Shown piece after piece: positions 1-9,304 of a stretch of DNA of 64,000 nt (the first letter of the stretch is position 1; each line of letters begins with the position of its first letter). The stretch spans positions 124,001-188,000 of the forward strand of contig CANGQJ010000001.1 of assembly GCA_947456625.1 (NCBI GenBank). The letters run 5' to 3'. The DNA is from Bacteroidota bacterium (GTDB taxonomy: Bacteria; Bacteroidota; Bacteroidia; Chitinophagales; Chitinophagaceae). Under the pieces are notes generated by a model. The model was not told where the DNA came from, did no database searches, and saw nothing but the letters and a program-made list of their open reading frames with translations. Both the position numbers and the translations under genes were made by a program.

Positions 1-46
1 AATTTAATGCTTTTGCAATATCATAAATGGTGACCTCTTTTTGCAT
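1..46 (-). CDS. LacI-family transcriptional regulator, N-terminal fragment
   Basis: Only the first 15 codons lie in the window; they read MQKEVTIYDIAKALN, the usual opening of a LacI-family helix-turn-helix (the T-I-Y-D-I-A-x-x-L-N signature of the first helix). The ATG at 44-46 is the only plausible start seen. The gene runs off the left edge, so its sensor domain cannot be read. It diverges from the xylose operon, and a LacI-type palindrome lies 50 bases upstream of its start, so I infer it regulates the pentose genes, perhaps in response to xylose. The family call rests on 15 residues. Confidence 0.72.
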   Translation of the reverse strand, partial: MQKEVTIYDIAKALN

Positions 47-96
47 ACAATGGTTTAGGGATAGTGTAATTTAGGGAAAATATGATTTTTTCAAAA

Positions 97-120
97 AAAA
101 ATGTAAACGGTTACATTTTT
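97..120. promoter_or_regulatory. LacI-type operator palindrome between regulator and xylA
   Basis: Two perfect 10-base arms (97-106 and 111-120) flank the four-base centre ACGG; the core reads TGTAAACGGTTACA. This is close to the usual LacI/CcpA-family operator form (TGTAAACG-like, with a CG near the centre). It lies between the divergent LacI-family gene and xylA, about 136 bases before the xylA start, so it may serve both. The outer A/T arm bases add little specificity. Function is inferred from sequence and position. Confidence 0.65.
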
Positions 121-256
121 CCGAAAATATTTATATATTCGGTATTACATCTACCAAACGATTCCTTGCCCTTAATCCCATTTAAGCGTATTTGGCTATT
201 TAGGAGTAGTTGTAAAACAAGTATTCATTATTATAAAATATATAAATTAAGTATTT

Positions 257-1585
257 ATGTCAGTTTTAATTGGAGAAAAAGAGTATTTCAAGGGAATTAA
301 CAAGATTAAATTTGAAGGTTTAGAAAGTGAAAATCCATTGGCTTTTCGTTGGTATGATGAAAACAAGATAGTAGCAGGCAAGCCTATGAAGGAATGGCTA
401 AAGTTTGCTGGTGCTTATTGGCATAGCTTTTGTGGCACTGGAGCAGATCCATTTGGCGCTCCAACACATTTATTTGAATGGGATCAAAAAACGGATGCAG
501 TGGAAAGGGCTAAGGACAAAGCCGATGCTGCGTTTGAATTTTTTACAAAATTAGGCTTACATTATTATTGTTTTCATGATGTTGATGCTGTGGACTACAC
601 CAATGATATTGTAGAAAACGAAAGAAGATTAGCTGCAATTACCGATTATCTGAAGAAAAAGCAGGATGCAAGTGGGGTGCAATTATTATGGGGTACAGCC
701 AATTTATTTTCAAACGCTAAATATATGAATGGTGCTAGCACCAATCCTGATTTCACGGTTTTAACACATGCGGCTGCCCAAGTAAAATCGGCCATAGACG
801 CAACCATTAAATTAGGTGGTACTGGTTATACCTTTTGGGGTGGAAGAGAAGGATATATGAGTTTGCTAAATACCAACATTAAAAGAGAAAAAGAACATTT
901 AGCAACTTTCTTAAAAGTTTCAAGAGACTATGCTAGAGCCAATGGGTTTAAAGGAAGTTTTTATATCGAACCTAAGCCATGCGAGCCAAGTAAACATCAA
1001 TATGATTATGATGCTGAAACTGTAATTGGTTTTTTAAGACAATTTGATTTATTAAACGACTTCAAACTTAACTTGGAAGTAAATCATGCTACGCTTGCCG
1101 GGCACACTATGCAACATGAAATGCAAATTGCTGCTGATGCCGGTTTATTAGGCAGCATGGATGCCAACCGAGGCGATATGCAAAATGGCTGGGATACCGA
1201 TCAATTCCCTAACAATATTAATGAGTTAACCGAGTGTATGCTTATATTTATTGAGGCAGGAGGTTTAAATCCGGGCGGCATTAATTTTGATGCAAAAATT
1301 CGTCGCAATAGTACCGATCCAGCTGATTTATTTTACGCACATATTGGCGGTATGGACGCTTTCGCTAGAGCATTAATTGCTGCGGATCAAATTTTACAAA
1401 AATCAGATTATAAAAAAATTAGAGCGAATAGGTACGCTAGCTATGATGCAGGTCACGGGAAGAATTTTGAAAATGGAAAATTAAGTTTAACGCAATTAAG
1501 AGATATAGCTGCTCAAAGTGCCGAGCCGGAAGTAATTAGTGGTAAGCAAGAATTTTTGGAAAATTTAATTAATAGGTTTATTTAA
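257..1585 (+). CDS. xylA: Xylose isomerase
   Basis: Interconverts D-xylose and D-xylulose in the cytoplasm, the first catabolic step. At 442 residues it is full length for the family. Visible active-site elements are His107 in FHDVD, Glu238 and Lys240 in EPKP, Glu274 and His277 in the [12 protein letters not shown] block, Asp302 in DANRGD, Asp313/Asp315 in GWDTDQFP and Asp345, which together form the two metal sites. The FWGGREGY block at 193-200 is also typical. It is the first gene of a five-gene operon, 20 bases before the symporter. The start at 257 matches the family N-terminus; no Shine-Dalgarno sequence is visible. Confidence 0.97.
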   Translation: MSVLIGEKEYFKGINKIKFEGLESENPLAFRWYDENKIVAGKPMKEWLKFAGAYWHSFCGTGADPFGAPTHLFEWDQKTDAVERAKDKADAAFEFFTKLGLHYYCFHDVDAVDYTNDIVENERRLAAITDYLKKKQDASGVQLLWGTANLFSNAKYMNGASTNPDFTVLTHAAAQVKSAIDATIKLGGTGYTFWGGREGYMSLLNTNIKREKEHLATFLKVSRDYARANGFKGSFYIEPKPCEPSKHQYDYDAETVIGFLRQFDLLNDFKLNLEVNHATLAGHTMQHEMQIAADAGLLGSMDANRGDMQNGWDTDQFPNNINELTECMLIFIEAGGLNPGGINFDAKIRRNSTDPADLFYAHIGGMDAFARALIAADQILQKSDYKKIRANRYASYDAGHGKNFENGKLSLTQLRDIAAQSAEPEVISGKQEFLENLINRFI

Positions 1586-1605
1586 TATACAATAAAAAAT
1601 CACTT

Positions 1606-3294
1606 ATGAATAACCAACTTGTCACAATCGATTATATTGTTTTTGGTTTGTATTTTGTAATACTTGCCTCTTATGGCTATTATGTATATTTCAAAAACAA
1701 AGTAGCAGCTGGGTCATCTACTCAAAGCTTTTTTTTGGCAGAAGGGTCGCTTACCTGGTGGGCTATTGGAGCGTCTTTAATTGCCTCTAATATTTCGGCT
1801 GAGCAATTTATTGGAATGAGTGGGGATGGATTTTTTGTGGGGGTTGCTGTTGCAGTATACGAATGGGCTGCAGCTATTGCGCTTATTATAATTGCAGTAT
1901 GGTTTATTCCTATTTATTTAAAAAACAAGATTTTTACAATGCCTCAGTTTTTAAAAACGAGGTACAATGATACTGTTGCTTTAATCATGACCATATTTTG
2001 GTTATTTCTTTATGTATTTGTGAATTTAACTTCTATTCTTTATTTAGGATCGGTTGCTATTAATGTGTTATTAGGTGGAGCTTATCTACATGCAGTTATG
2101 TTAGTTCTTGCTTTAATGGGATTGTTAATCACCCTAGGCGGAATGAAAGTTATTGGGTATACCGATGTATTGCAAGTTGCAGTTTTAATTATAGGGGGGT
2201 TAGCTACTTCGTATTTGGCTTTAACTAAAGTAAGCGAGGTTTTTCATTTAGACGGAAGTGCAATTAATGGGTTTAAAATGTTAATTAAAGATTCTCCAGA
2301 TCATTTTAAATTAATGATTCATAAACCTGTAGCTGGTGATTCACAGGAGTATATTAATAAATATTTAATCTTGCCGGGTATATGTATGTATTTCGCAGGT
2401 CAATGGGTATTACATTTAAATTATTGGGGTTGTAATCAATACATTACGCAACGTGCATTGGGAGCTGATTTGCAAACAGCTCGTTCTGGTATTTTATTTG
2501 CTGCGTTTTTAAAAATTTTAATGCCAGTTATTGTTATGTTACCTGGTATTGCTGCGTATGTATTATATAAAAATGGGGGATTAGAAGGATTTAATGGAGT
2601 AAAAGATACCGCCTATTCTTCTGTATTGGCATTTTTACCATCAGGCTTAAAAGGCTTGTCGGTTGCAGCTTTAACAGCAGCTATAGTAGCTTCACTTGCT
2701 GGAAAGTTAAATAGTATTTCAACCATTTTTACTTTAGATATTTATAAAAAGTACATTAATAATAATGCGCCTGAAATTAAGCAAGTATGGATAGGTCGTG
2801 TGACTATGCTTTCGGCAATTGTGCTTGCTATTGTATTTACTTGGAAAGATTTATTAGGCATTGGAGGAGAAGGTGGCTTTACTTTTATACAAAAATATAC
2901 TGGATTTATAAGTCCAGGTGTTTTTGCTATGTTTATATTAGGGATGTTTTGGAAACGTACTACAGGTGCTGCTGCTGTAGTAGGGTTATTAACTGGATTT
3001 TTACTTTCTATTTTCTTTAATAGTTATGTGGTAGGTATTTTTGGAACGGAAACTATTTTATATACTGCATTTCCAAATGGAAAGGGTGGGTTTGATATTC
3101 CTTTCTTAATTAATATGGGTTGGACTTTTATCTTCACAGCATTAGTTATGATTGTAATGAGTTTAGCTGGCCCTAAAGTAAATCCAAAAGCGTTTGAATT
3201 AGATAAAGGCATGTTTAAGGTTAAGCCAGTTCATATAGTTTTGATTGTTTCTATTGTGCTTATATTAACTGCGCTTTATGCTAAATATTGGTAA
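1606..3294 (+). CDS. Sodium/sugar symporter, SSS family (probable xylose uptake)
   Basis: A 562-residue inner-membrane protein with about 14 hydrophobic segments. The sodium:solute symporter signature SLIASNISAEQFIGMSG lies near residues 57-73, as in vSGLT-type sugar carriers. It would move a monosaccharide with Na+ across the inner membrane. Its position between xylose isomerase and xylulokinase makes xylose the most likely substrate, which is inference from context; galactose, glucose and other sugars are used by relatives. The N-terminal TM segment begins near residue 8 and the C-terminus ends in a hydrophobic helix. Confidence 0.9.
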   Translation: MNNQLVTIDYIVFGLYFVILASYGYYVYFKNKVAAGSSTQSFFLAEGSLTWWAIGASLIASNISAEQFIGMSGDGFFVGVAVAVYEWAAAIALIIIAVWFIPIYLKNKIFTMPQFLKTRYNDTVALIMTIFWLFLYVFVNLTSILYLGSVAINVLLGGAYLHAVMLVLALMGLLITLGGMKVIGYTDVLQVAVLIIGGLATSYLALTKVSEVFHLDGSAINGFKMLIKDSPDHFKLMIHKPVAGDSQEYINKYLILPGICMYFAGQWVLHLNYWGCNQYITQRALGADLQTARSGILFAAFLKILMPVIVMLPGIAAYVLYKNGGLEGFNGVKDTAYSSVLAFLPSGLKGLSVAALTAAIVASLAGKLNSISTIFTLDIYKKYINNNAPEIKQVWIGRVTMLSAIVLAIVFTWKDLLGIGGEGGFTFIQKYTGFISPGVFAMFILGMFWKRTTGAAAVVGLLTGFLLSIFFNSYVVGIFGTETILYTAFPNGKGGFDIPFLINMGWTFIFTALVMIVMSLAGPKVNPKAFELDKGMFKVKPVHIVLIVSIVLILTALYAKYW

Positions 3295-3329
3295 TTAAAA
3301 TTGTGCTCATTTATATTTAATAATCATTT

Positions 3330-4808
3330 ATGTTATTATTAGGTCTTGACTTAGGTACTTCTTCCATAAAAATTTCAGTAATTGAGGCAGCTAGTCAAAA
3401 AATAATTGTATCTGCGCAGTATCCTGAAACCGAGACGCCCATTATATCGCATCAAAAAGGTTGGGCCGAGCAGTCACCTAATAATTGGTGGAATGATGTT
3501 CAAATGGCTATTAAAAAAGTAAACGCAACAGGAAAGTACAATCCAAAGGATATTAGTGCCATTGGCATAGCTTATCAAATGCATGGACTGGTTTTGATTA
3601 ACAAACAAGGTGAAGTTTTAAGAGATAGTATTATTTGGTGTGATAGTAGAGCAGTGCCTTACGGGGATGCTGCTTACGCTAAAATTGGCAAAGAAAAATG
3701 TTTAACTCATTTATTAAATTCTCCCGGAAATTTTACTGCAGCAAAATTAGCTTGGGTAAAAGAGCAGGAGCCAAAAGTATATGAGCAAATTTATAAAATA
3801 CTTTTGCCTGGTGATTTCATTAGTTATAAACTAACTGGTGAAATTACTACATCTGCCTCTTCATTATCAGAGGGCATTTTTTGGGATTTCAAAACCAACA
3901 CACTTTCAAAAGACGTACTTGATTATTTTGAATTTAGTACTTCAATATTTCCAACAATTCAGGATGTATTTAGTGAACATGGTTTTGTAACGGAACAAAT
4001 TGCAAATGAACTTGGATTAAAACAAGGAATTCCAGTAAGTTACAAAGCGGGGGATCAGCCTAATAATGCACTTTCATTAAATGTTTTGAACAATGGAGAA
4101 TTTGCTGCAACAGCAGGAACTTCTGGTGTTATTTACGGAGTATCAGATAAACTTGTGTACGATAACCAAACACGCATAAATACTTTTGCTCATGTAAATC
4201 ATACTAATACCAATACCCGAACGGGTGTTTTATTGTGTATTAATGGTACTGGTATTTTAAATAGATATGTAAAAGAACGTATGGGTGCAGGTTTAAATTA
4301 TGATCAAATTAATGAGGAAGCAAGTAAAGTGCCAATAGGAAGTGAAGGATTACATATTATGCCTTTTGGAAATGGGGCCGAAAGAATTTTTAATAATAAA
4401 ATAGTAGGTGCCCATTTTGAAAATATTGATTTAAATAAACATAAAGCTGCACATTATTTTAGAGCAGCGCAAGAAGGTATTGCTTTTGCTTTTAAATATG
4501 GATTTGATATTATGCAATCAAACGGAATGAATCCAACTAGCATTAGGGCTGGTAAGGCCAATATGTTTTTAAGTTCTATTTTCTCTGAAGCCTTTGTAAA
4601 TACTATGGGTGTCCCGGTTGAATTGTATGATGCAGACGGAAGTGTAGGTGCAGCAAAAGGTGCAGGAATTGGATCCAAAGCATATGCTAATGCAGAAGAA
4701 GCTTGCAGCGTTCAAAAAACCATTGGACTCATTGAGCCAACTAATACCAAAACCTATCTGCATTTGTATGAACAATGGAAAGCTTCTTTAAATAAACATA
4801 TTGCTTAA
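3330..4808 (+). CDS. xylB: Xylulokinase (FGGY kinase)
   Basis: Phosphorylates D-xylulose to D-xylulose 5-phosphate, feeding the pentose phosphate pathway. The 492-residue protein has the phosphate-1 loop GLDLGTSSIK at 5-14, the substrate-site motif YQMHGLVL at 82-89, WCDSRA at 103-108, and the catalytic aspartate Asp242 in KAGDQPNNA followed by the ATP-binding ATAGTSGV motif. Length and motifs fit XylB. It lies 35 bases after the symporter and 23 before the GH3 gene. Related FGGY kinases act on other sugars, but xylA in the same operon settles the assignment. Confidence 0.95.
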   Translation: MLLLGLDLGTSSIKISVIEAASQKIIVSAQYPETETPIISHQKGWAEQSPNNWWNDVQMAIKKVNATGKYNPKDISAIGIAYQMHGLVLINKQGEVLRDSIIWCDSRAVPYGDAAYAKIGKEKCLTHLLNSPGNFTAAKLAWVKEQEPKVYEQIYKILLPGDFISYKLTGEITTSASSLSEGIFWDFKTNTLSKDVLDYFEFSTSIFPTIQDVFSEHGFVTEQIANELGLKQGIPVSYKAGDQPNNALSLNVLNNGEFAATAGTSGVIYGVSDKLVYDNQTRINTFAHVNHTNTNTRTGVLLCINGTGILNRYVKERMGAGLNYDQINEEASKVPIGSEGLHIMPFGNGAERIFNNKIVGAHFENIDLNKHKAAHYFRAAQEGIAFAFKYGFDIMQSNGMNPTSIRAGKANMFLSSIFSEAFVNTMGVPVELYDADGSVGAAKGAGIGSKAYANAEEACSVQKTIGLIEPTNTKTYLHLYEQWKASLNKHIA

Positions 4809-4810
4809 AA

Positions 4811-4830
4811 CATTTTAAAACATTTTAAAA
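4811..4830 (+). repeat. Short tandem repeat before the GH3 start codon
   Basis: The 10-base unit CATTTTAAAA occurs twice in tandem at 4811-4820 and 4821-4830. It is preceded by a partial copy (CTTAAAA) and followed by CAT, the start of a further copy that overlaps the GH3 ATG at 4832. It fills the xylB-GH3 gap and could vary in copy number by slippage, changing leader length. No function is demonstrated. Confidence 0.6.
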
Positions 4831-4831
4831 C

Positions 4832-7024
4832 ATGAACATGAAAAATAAATTATCATTAAGTATTATAAGTTCACTTTTATTACTTGTGGCTAATTTTGCA
4901 TTTGCACAACAATATCCTTTTCAAAACAAGAATTTAGCCATTGACATACGTGTTAAAGATTTGGCGAGTAGGTTAAGCTTAACCGAAAAAGTTAATGAAA
5001 TGATATACACTGCTCCAGGGGTACCAAGGCTAGATATTCCTCAATACAACTGGTGGAATGAGGCTTTGCATGGTGTTGGTAGAAGTGGACGTGCCACTGT
5101 TTTTCCGCAAGCAATTGGGTTAGCTGCTACTTTTAATGATGATTTAGTTTTACAAGAAGCAACGGTAATTTCCGATGAAGCAAGGGCTATGTTTAATGTA
5201 GCTACTAAAAAAAATTATAGAATGCAATATGGCGGTTTAACATTTTGGTCGCCTAACATTAATATTTTCAGAGACCCAAGATGGGGCCGTGGACAAGAAA
5301 CCTATGGAGAAGATCCAATTTTAACAGCTACATTAGGTGTTGCATTTGTAAAAGGACTTCAAGGCAATGATCCTAATTATTTAAAAGTGGCTGCATGTGC
5401 AAAGCATTATGCAGTACATAGTGGTCCAGAAAAAACAAGACATGAGTTTAATGCCCAAGCCTCCATGAAAGATCTTTGGGAAACATACCTCCCTGCTTTT
5501 AAGGCTTTAGTGGATAACAATGTAGAGTCTGTAATGTGCGCATACAACCGTTTTGAAGGTGAAGTGTGTTGTGGTAATAGTTATTTGTTACAAGATGTAT
5601 TACGAAACCAATGGAATTTTAAAGGGCATATTGTTTCGGATTGTTGGGCAATTAGTGATTTTTATAATGGCCATAAAGTTGTTAAAACGCCTGCCGAAGC
5701 CGCAGCACTTGCTTTAAGAAGAGGCGTGAATTTAGAATGTGGAAATTCTTTTCCTTTTTTGATAGAAGCAGTTAATAAAGGTTTAATTACTGAAAAAGAA
5801 ATTGATAGTTCCTTTTCTGTTTTAACCAGAACTAAGTTCAAATTAGGACTTTTTGATCCTGCAGGGTCTACTCCTTATGATACTTTAAGCGAAAGTTCAA
5901 TTAACAACGAGGCGCACAGAGCACTTGCAAGAAAAGTGGCTCAACAGTCTATCGTTTTATTAAAAAACAATGGAATTTTACCTTTAAAAAATGACCTTAA
6001 AAAATATTTTGTTACAGGCCCCAATGCAGCTAGTATGGATGCATTAATGGGTAACTATTATGGAGTAAATGATAAGTATGTTACAATTTTAGAAGGACTT
6101 GCGGCGGGTATTAAGGATGGCTCACAATTACAGTATAGGGTGGGTACTTCACTTGTAGGAGATAGTTCAAAGGTATCTCAATTCAGTACTGGTGAAGCAA
6201 AAGTATCTGATGCTACTATTGTTGTTATGGGTATTACTGGATTTTTAGAAGGAGAAGAAGGTGAATCCGTTTTATCTAAAACAGGTGGTGACCGATTAGA
6301 TTATAATATTCCTTCCAATCAGATTGATTATTTAAAAGCCTTGAAGAAAAACAATACCAAACCTGTAATAGCTGTTATTACTGGTGGTAGTCCAATGAAT
6401 TTATCTGAAGTGCATGAAATTGCTGATGCAGTTTTAATGGTATGGTATCCTGGTGAAGAAGGTGGTAATGCCGTTGCTGACGTTATATTTGGTAAGGTAG
6501 CTCCATCGGGTAGATTGCCAATAACTTTCCCGAAATCATTAAGTCAATTGCCCGCATATGAGGATTATTCAATGAAAGGTAGAACTTACCGTTTCATGAA
6601 TGAAGTGCCAATGTATCCTTTTGGTTTTGGACTAAGCTATACCAATTTTAAGTATTCAGATCTTAAATTATCAAAAGCCACTCTTCAAAAAAATGAATCA
6701 ATAGATGCAGCTGTAACTGTTGCCAATACAGGCAAAGTGGATGCGGATGAAGTAGTAGAACTGTATTTGTCTCATACCGATGCCGGAAACGATGCGCCAT
6801 TATATTCATTAAAAAAGTTCAAGAGAATTTCATTAAAAGCAGGAGAGCAAAAGACACTTAGTTTTAAAATTACGCCTGAGATGATTAATTTAATCAATGA
6901 TAATGGACAAAGTGTATTTGTAAAAGGGTCGCTTAAGATAATGATAGGCGGTTCACTTCCTTCGCAAAGAAGTAAAGAGTTGGGTGCTGCCGATTTTGTT
7001 GCTCAAAATGTAAATTGTAAATAA
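4832..7024 (+). CDS. Secreted glycoside hydrolase family 3 (probable beta-xylosidase)
   Basis: A 730-residue exo-glycosidase that would release monosaccharides from the non-reducing ends of oligosaccharides, most likely in the periplasm. Residues 1-25 are a signal peptide ending AFA before QQ. The GH3 N-terminal domain includes RDPRWGRGQETYGEDP at 147-162, KHYAVHSGP at 191-199 and the nucleophile Asp270 in HIVSDC. The (alpha/beta)6 C-terminal domain follows, and the protein ends in a fibronectin type III-like domain. Xylo-oligosaccharide activity is inferred from the operon; GH3 enzymes also include beta-glucosidases and arabinofuranosidases. An alternative start lies two codons downstream. 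Confidence 0.9.
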   Translation: MNMKNKLSLSIISSLLLLVANFAFAQQYPFQNKNLAIDIRVKDLASRLSLTEKVNEMIYTAPGVPRLDIPQYNWWNEALHGVGRSGRATVFPQAIGLAATFNDDLVLQEATVISDEARAMFNVATKKNYRMQYGGLTFWSPNINIFRDPRWGRGQETYGEDPILTATLGVAFVKGLQGNDPNYLKVAACAKHYAVHSGPEKTRHEFNAQASMKDLWETYLPAFKALVDNNVESVMCAYNRFEGEVCCGNSYLLQDVLRNQWNFKGHIVSDCWAISDFYNGHKVVKTPAEAAALALRRGVNLECGNSFPFLIEAVNKGLITEKEIDSSFSVLTRTKFKLGLFDPAGSTPYDTLSESSINNEAHRALARKVAQQSIVLLKNNGILPLKNDLKKYFVTGPNAASMDALMGNYYGVNDKYVTILEGLAAGIKDGSQLQYRVGTSLVGDSSKVSQFSTGEAKVSDATIVVMGITGFLEGEEGESVLSKTGGDRLDYNIPSNQIDYLKALKKNNTKPVIAVITGGSPMNLSEVHEIADAVLMVWYPGEEGGNAVADVIFGKVAPSGRLPITFPKSLSQLPAYEDYSMKGRTYRFMNEVPMYPFGFGLSYTNFKYSDLKLSKATLQKNESIDAAVTVANTGKVDADEVVELYLSHTDAGNDAPLYSLKKFKRISLKAGEQKTLSFKITPEMINLINDNGQSVFVKGSLKIMIGGSLPSQRSKELGAADFVAQNVNCK

Positions 7025-7030
7025 CATAGT

Positions 7031-8074
7031 TTGCTTAGTTCCATTACAAAAAAAAAATTTGGTTGGATTGATGACCAAGAAATTAATGAGTATACCATTT
7101 TGAATAATAATGGTATGCGGGTTAGTATTATTAATTATGGGGGCGCAATTACCGAGATTATTACTGAGGATAAAAATGGAGATAGCGGCAACCTAGTACT
7201 TAGATTTGATAATTTAACCGATTATTTAAAAAAAGAAAATCCTTATTTAGGGCCATTAATTGGTAGGTATGCTAACAGAATTGGTGCTGCAAAATTTACA
7301 ATAAACAATAATCATTATAATTTAGAAGCAAATGACAATGAAAATACATTGCATGGCGGATTTAGTGGTTTTGATAAAGTGGTTTGGGAGGTTAAAACAA
7401 TTCCAACTCAAGGGGCAATTCAATTAAATTATTTTAGTAAGGATGGCGAAGGAGGATTTCCTGGAGATATACATGTACAGGTTACTTATGCGCTTAATAA
7501 CAATAATGCTTTAACCATAGTGTATGAGGCAACAACCAGCAAACCTACACCAGTAAGTTTAACAAGTCATGCTTATTTTAATTTATCGGCTGGTGTTCAA
7601 AGTAATATTTTAAACCATATTTTGCATTTAAATGCACAAAAATTTATTCCAGTAAATGCTCAACTAATACCAACTGGGGAAATGCTTAGTGTAGCCAATA
7701 CACCTATGGATTTTACCAATGCGCATTTAGTAGGAGATCAAATTAGACATGTTAAAGGTGGCTATGATCATAGTTGGATTTTAGATAAACAAAATAACGA
7801 TCTTTCACTAGCAGCCACCGTATATGAACCAGTTAGCGGCCGCTTTTTAAAAATGTATACCACGGAGCCTGCTGTGCAGTTTTACTCGGGTAACTTTTTA
7901 GATGGGACACTTGGTTGTAATAATGGAGCAACAAAGTTTGAACAATATGGGGCATTGTGTTTAGAAGCGCAGCGTTTTCCGGATAGTCCTAATCAACCTA
8001 ATTTTCCTAATACTATTTTAATGCCAGGGGAAGTATATAGTCAAACTACTATATATCAATTTTCGATAAAGTAG
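7031..8074 (+). CDS. galM: Aldose 1-epimerase (mutarotase)
   Basis: Interconverts alpha and beta anomers of free aldoses, here probably xylose released by the GH3 enzyme. It begins with TTG at 7031, six bases after the GH3 stop. That start keeps the family's N-terminal strand (KKFGWIDDQE before NNNGM); the first in-frame ATG, about codon 29, would remove it. Catalytic His180 lies in SLTSHAYFNL and Glu312 in LCLEAQ; NRIG at 82-85 and LHGG at 107-110 are also conserved. No signal peptide is present, so it should be cytoplasmic. It is the last gene of the pentose operon. Confidence 0.92.
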   Translation: MLSSITKKKFGWIDDQEINEYTILNNNGMRVSIINYGGAITEIITEDKNGDSGNLVLRFDNLTDYLKKENPYLGPLIGRYANRIGAAKFTINNNHYNLEANDNENTLHGGFSGFDKVVWEVKTIPTQGAIQLNYFSKDGEGGFPGDIHVQVTYALNNNNALTIVYEATTSKPTPVSLTSHAYFNLSAGVQSNILNHILHLNAQKFIPVNAQLIPTGEMLSVANTPMDFTNAHLVGDQIRHVKGGYDHSWILDKQNNDLSLAATVYEPVSGRFLKMYTTEPAVQFYSGNFLDGTLGCNNGATKFEQYGALCLEAQRFPDSPNQPNFPNTILMPGEVYSQTTIYQFSIK

Positions 8075-8126
8075 CTTAGGAATGAATTAAATATAATATT
8101 TGCTCAATTACTAGTCAACTAGTTTT

Positions 8127-9161
8127 TTATAAAGATGGCCTTAGCGTAACTGAAAAAGGAATTGGAATATGTGCGGTTGATTTATTAATAATTAACTCTG
8201 CAGCTTTAATGCCCATCATTTCAAAGTCGGTTGAAATTGTGGTAATCCCATTAAGAATAATTTTTTTCATAGGGGATTCATTGTAGGAAATAACACCTAT
8301 ATCTTTGCCCACTTTTAGTTTTGTTACTAATATTTTCTCAATAAGCATGACAAGGTCAATATCCATTAAGCATAAGTAAACTATGCCTGGTTTAATTGGC
8401 TCGTCCTCGATATGGTGAACTACTTTATATGCAAATGCATATTGCTGACAAAATTGATAAAATCCTTTCAAAATTTCTTTAGGGAAATAACTGTCTTTGG
8501 GAAAAACAATGTGAATGGCATCATATTTTGTTAGGCGGGGCAGGGCTTGCTTTAATGCGCCATAGATATCTTTTTCAAATTCCTCATAAACGGCTCCAAA
8601 TTTTCCTAAAATATTTGGTTGCAGTTTATCTAGTAATATTAATTTTTCGGGTGGAATTGCATTTAAAATTTCTTGTACATTATCACCGCCCTCGTTAAAA
8701 TGAGGAATAATTACATAATGGGTATAATCGTTTTTCTTATTCTCAATTAATTTTTTGAAAAAAGAATAATCGTTATTATAAATGTAAAAATCAATCGAGG
8801 CAATGTCGCCAAGGGCTTGTACAAAACTGTCGTAGATAATTTTTTTATGCGGACTTAGTTTATTGAACAATAAAAATATTTTAAGTTCAATTTTAGTATC
8901 AACCGATTTTATAAAATATCCTTTACCTGGAACCGATCCAACTACGCCAATTTCTTTTAGGTATTTATATCCTTTTTCGGCTGTATCTCTTGAAATTTCG
9001 AACTCGAAACTTAGCTCGTTAATAGAAGGCAACATATCATCTTTTCTTAGTTTGCCTTCTCCAATTGCTTTAACAATCCCATTAGCTAATTGCAGGTATT
9101 TTGGGGTGGCCGAGATATAATCAATAGCAATTGCCTGAAATATGGAATTATGTTTCATCAT
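8127..9161 (-). CDS. GntR-family regulator with LacI-like sensor domain (probable rhamnose regulator)
   Basis: A 344-residue DNA-binding protein. Residues about 20-85 form a winged helix-turn-helix of the GntR type (LPSINELSFEFEISRDTAEK, then a wing ending PGKGYFI). Residues about 95-340 resemble a periplasmic-binding/LacI-type effector domain. This architecture is common in sugar regulators of Bacteroidota. It diverges from rhaT, so I infer that it controls the rhamnose operon and senses rhamnose or a derived phosphate. It is convergent with galM. A second Met directly follows the start Met; the choice between them is arbitrary. Confidence 0.88.
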   Translation of the reverse strand: MMKHNSIFQAIAIDYISATPKYLQLANGIVKAIGEGKLRKDDMLPSINELSFEFEISRDTAEKGYKYLKEIGVVGSVPGKGYFIKSVDTKIELKIFLLFNKLSPHKKIIYDSFVQALGDIASIDFYIYNNDYSFFKKLIENKKNDYTHYVIIPHFNEGGDNVQEILNAIPPEKLILLDKLQPNILGKFGAVYEEFEKDIYGALKQALPRLTKYDAIHIVFPKDSYFPKEILKGFYQFCQQYAFAYKVVHHIEDEPIKPGIVYLCLMDIDLVMLIEKILVTKLKVGKDIGVISYNESPMKKIILNGITTISTDFEMMGIKAAELIINKSTAHIPIPFSVTLRPSL

Positions 9162-9220
9162 TTGGTTGCTAAATTTAGAATATTATTATTAGAATCCGCA
9201 ATTTTTAGCCCATTTTAGGC

Positions 9221-9270
9221 ATCATAGTGCAGGATAGATTAATTGCTTGAATATTTAACTTTACTATGAT
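9221..9270. promoter_or_regulatory. Candidate bipartite operator in the GntR-rhaT intergenic region
   Basis: ATCATAGT at 9221-9228 and its exact reverse complement ACTATGAT at 9263-9270 form an 8-base inverted repeat whose half-sites start 42 bases apart, about four helical turns. It sits in the 143-base gap between the divergent GntR regulator and rhaT, where an operator would be expected. Eight-base repeats can occur by chance in AT-rich DNA, so this is tentative. Confidence 0.35.
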
Positions 9271-9304
9271 TGCGAAATATTGCTTAGCCATTTAAATTAA
9301 ACCT

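Noticed and set aside
82..300. Open frame ahead of and overlapping xylA
   Set aside because: It is low-complexity, spans the operator and overlaps the clear xylA start in another frame; nothing resembles a protein family.
8110..8128. ACTAG/CTAGT hairpin with T-run after galM
   Set aside because: The stem is only five A/T-rich pairs; too weak to list as a terminator.
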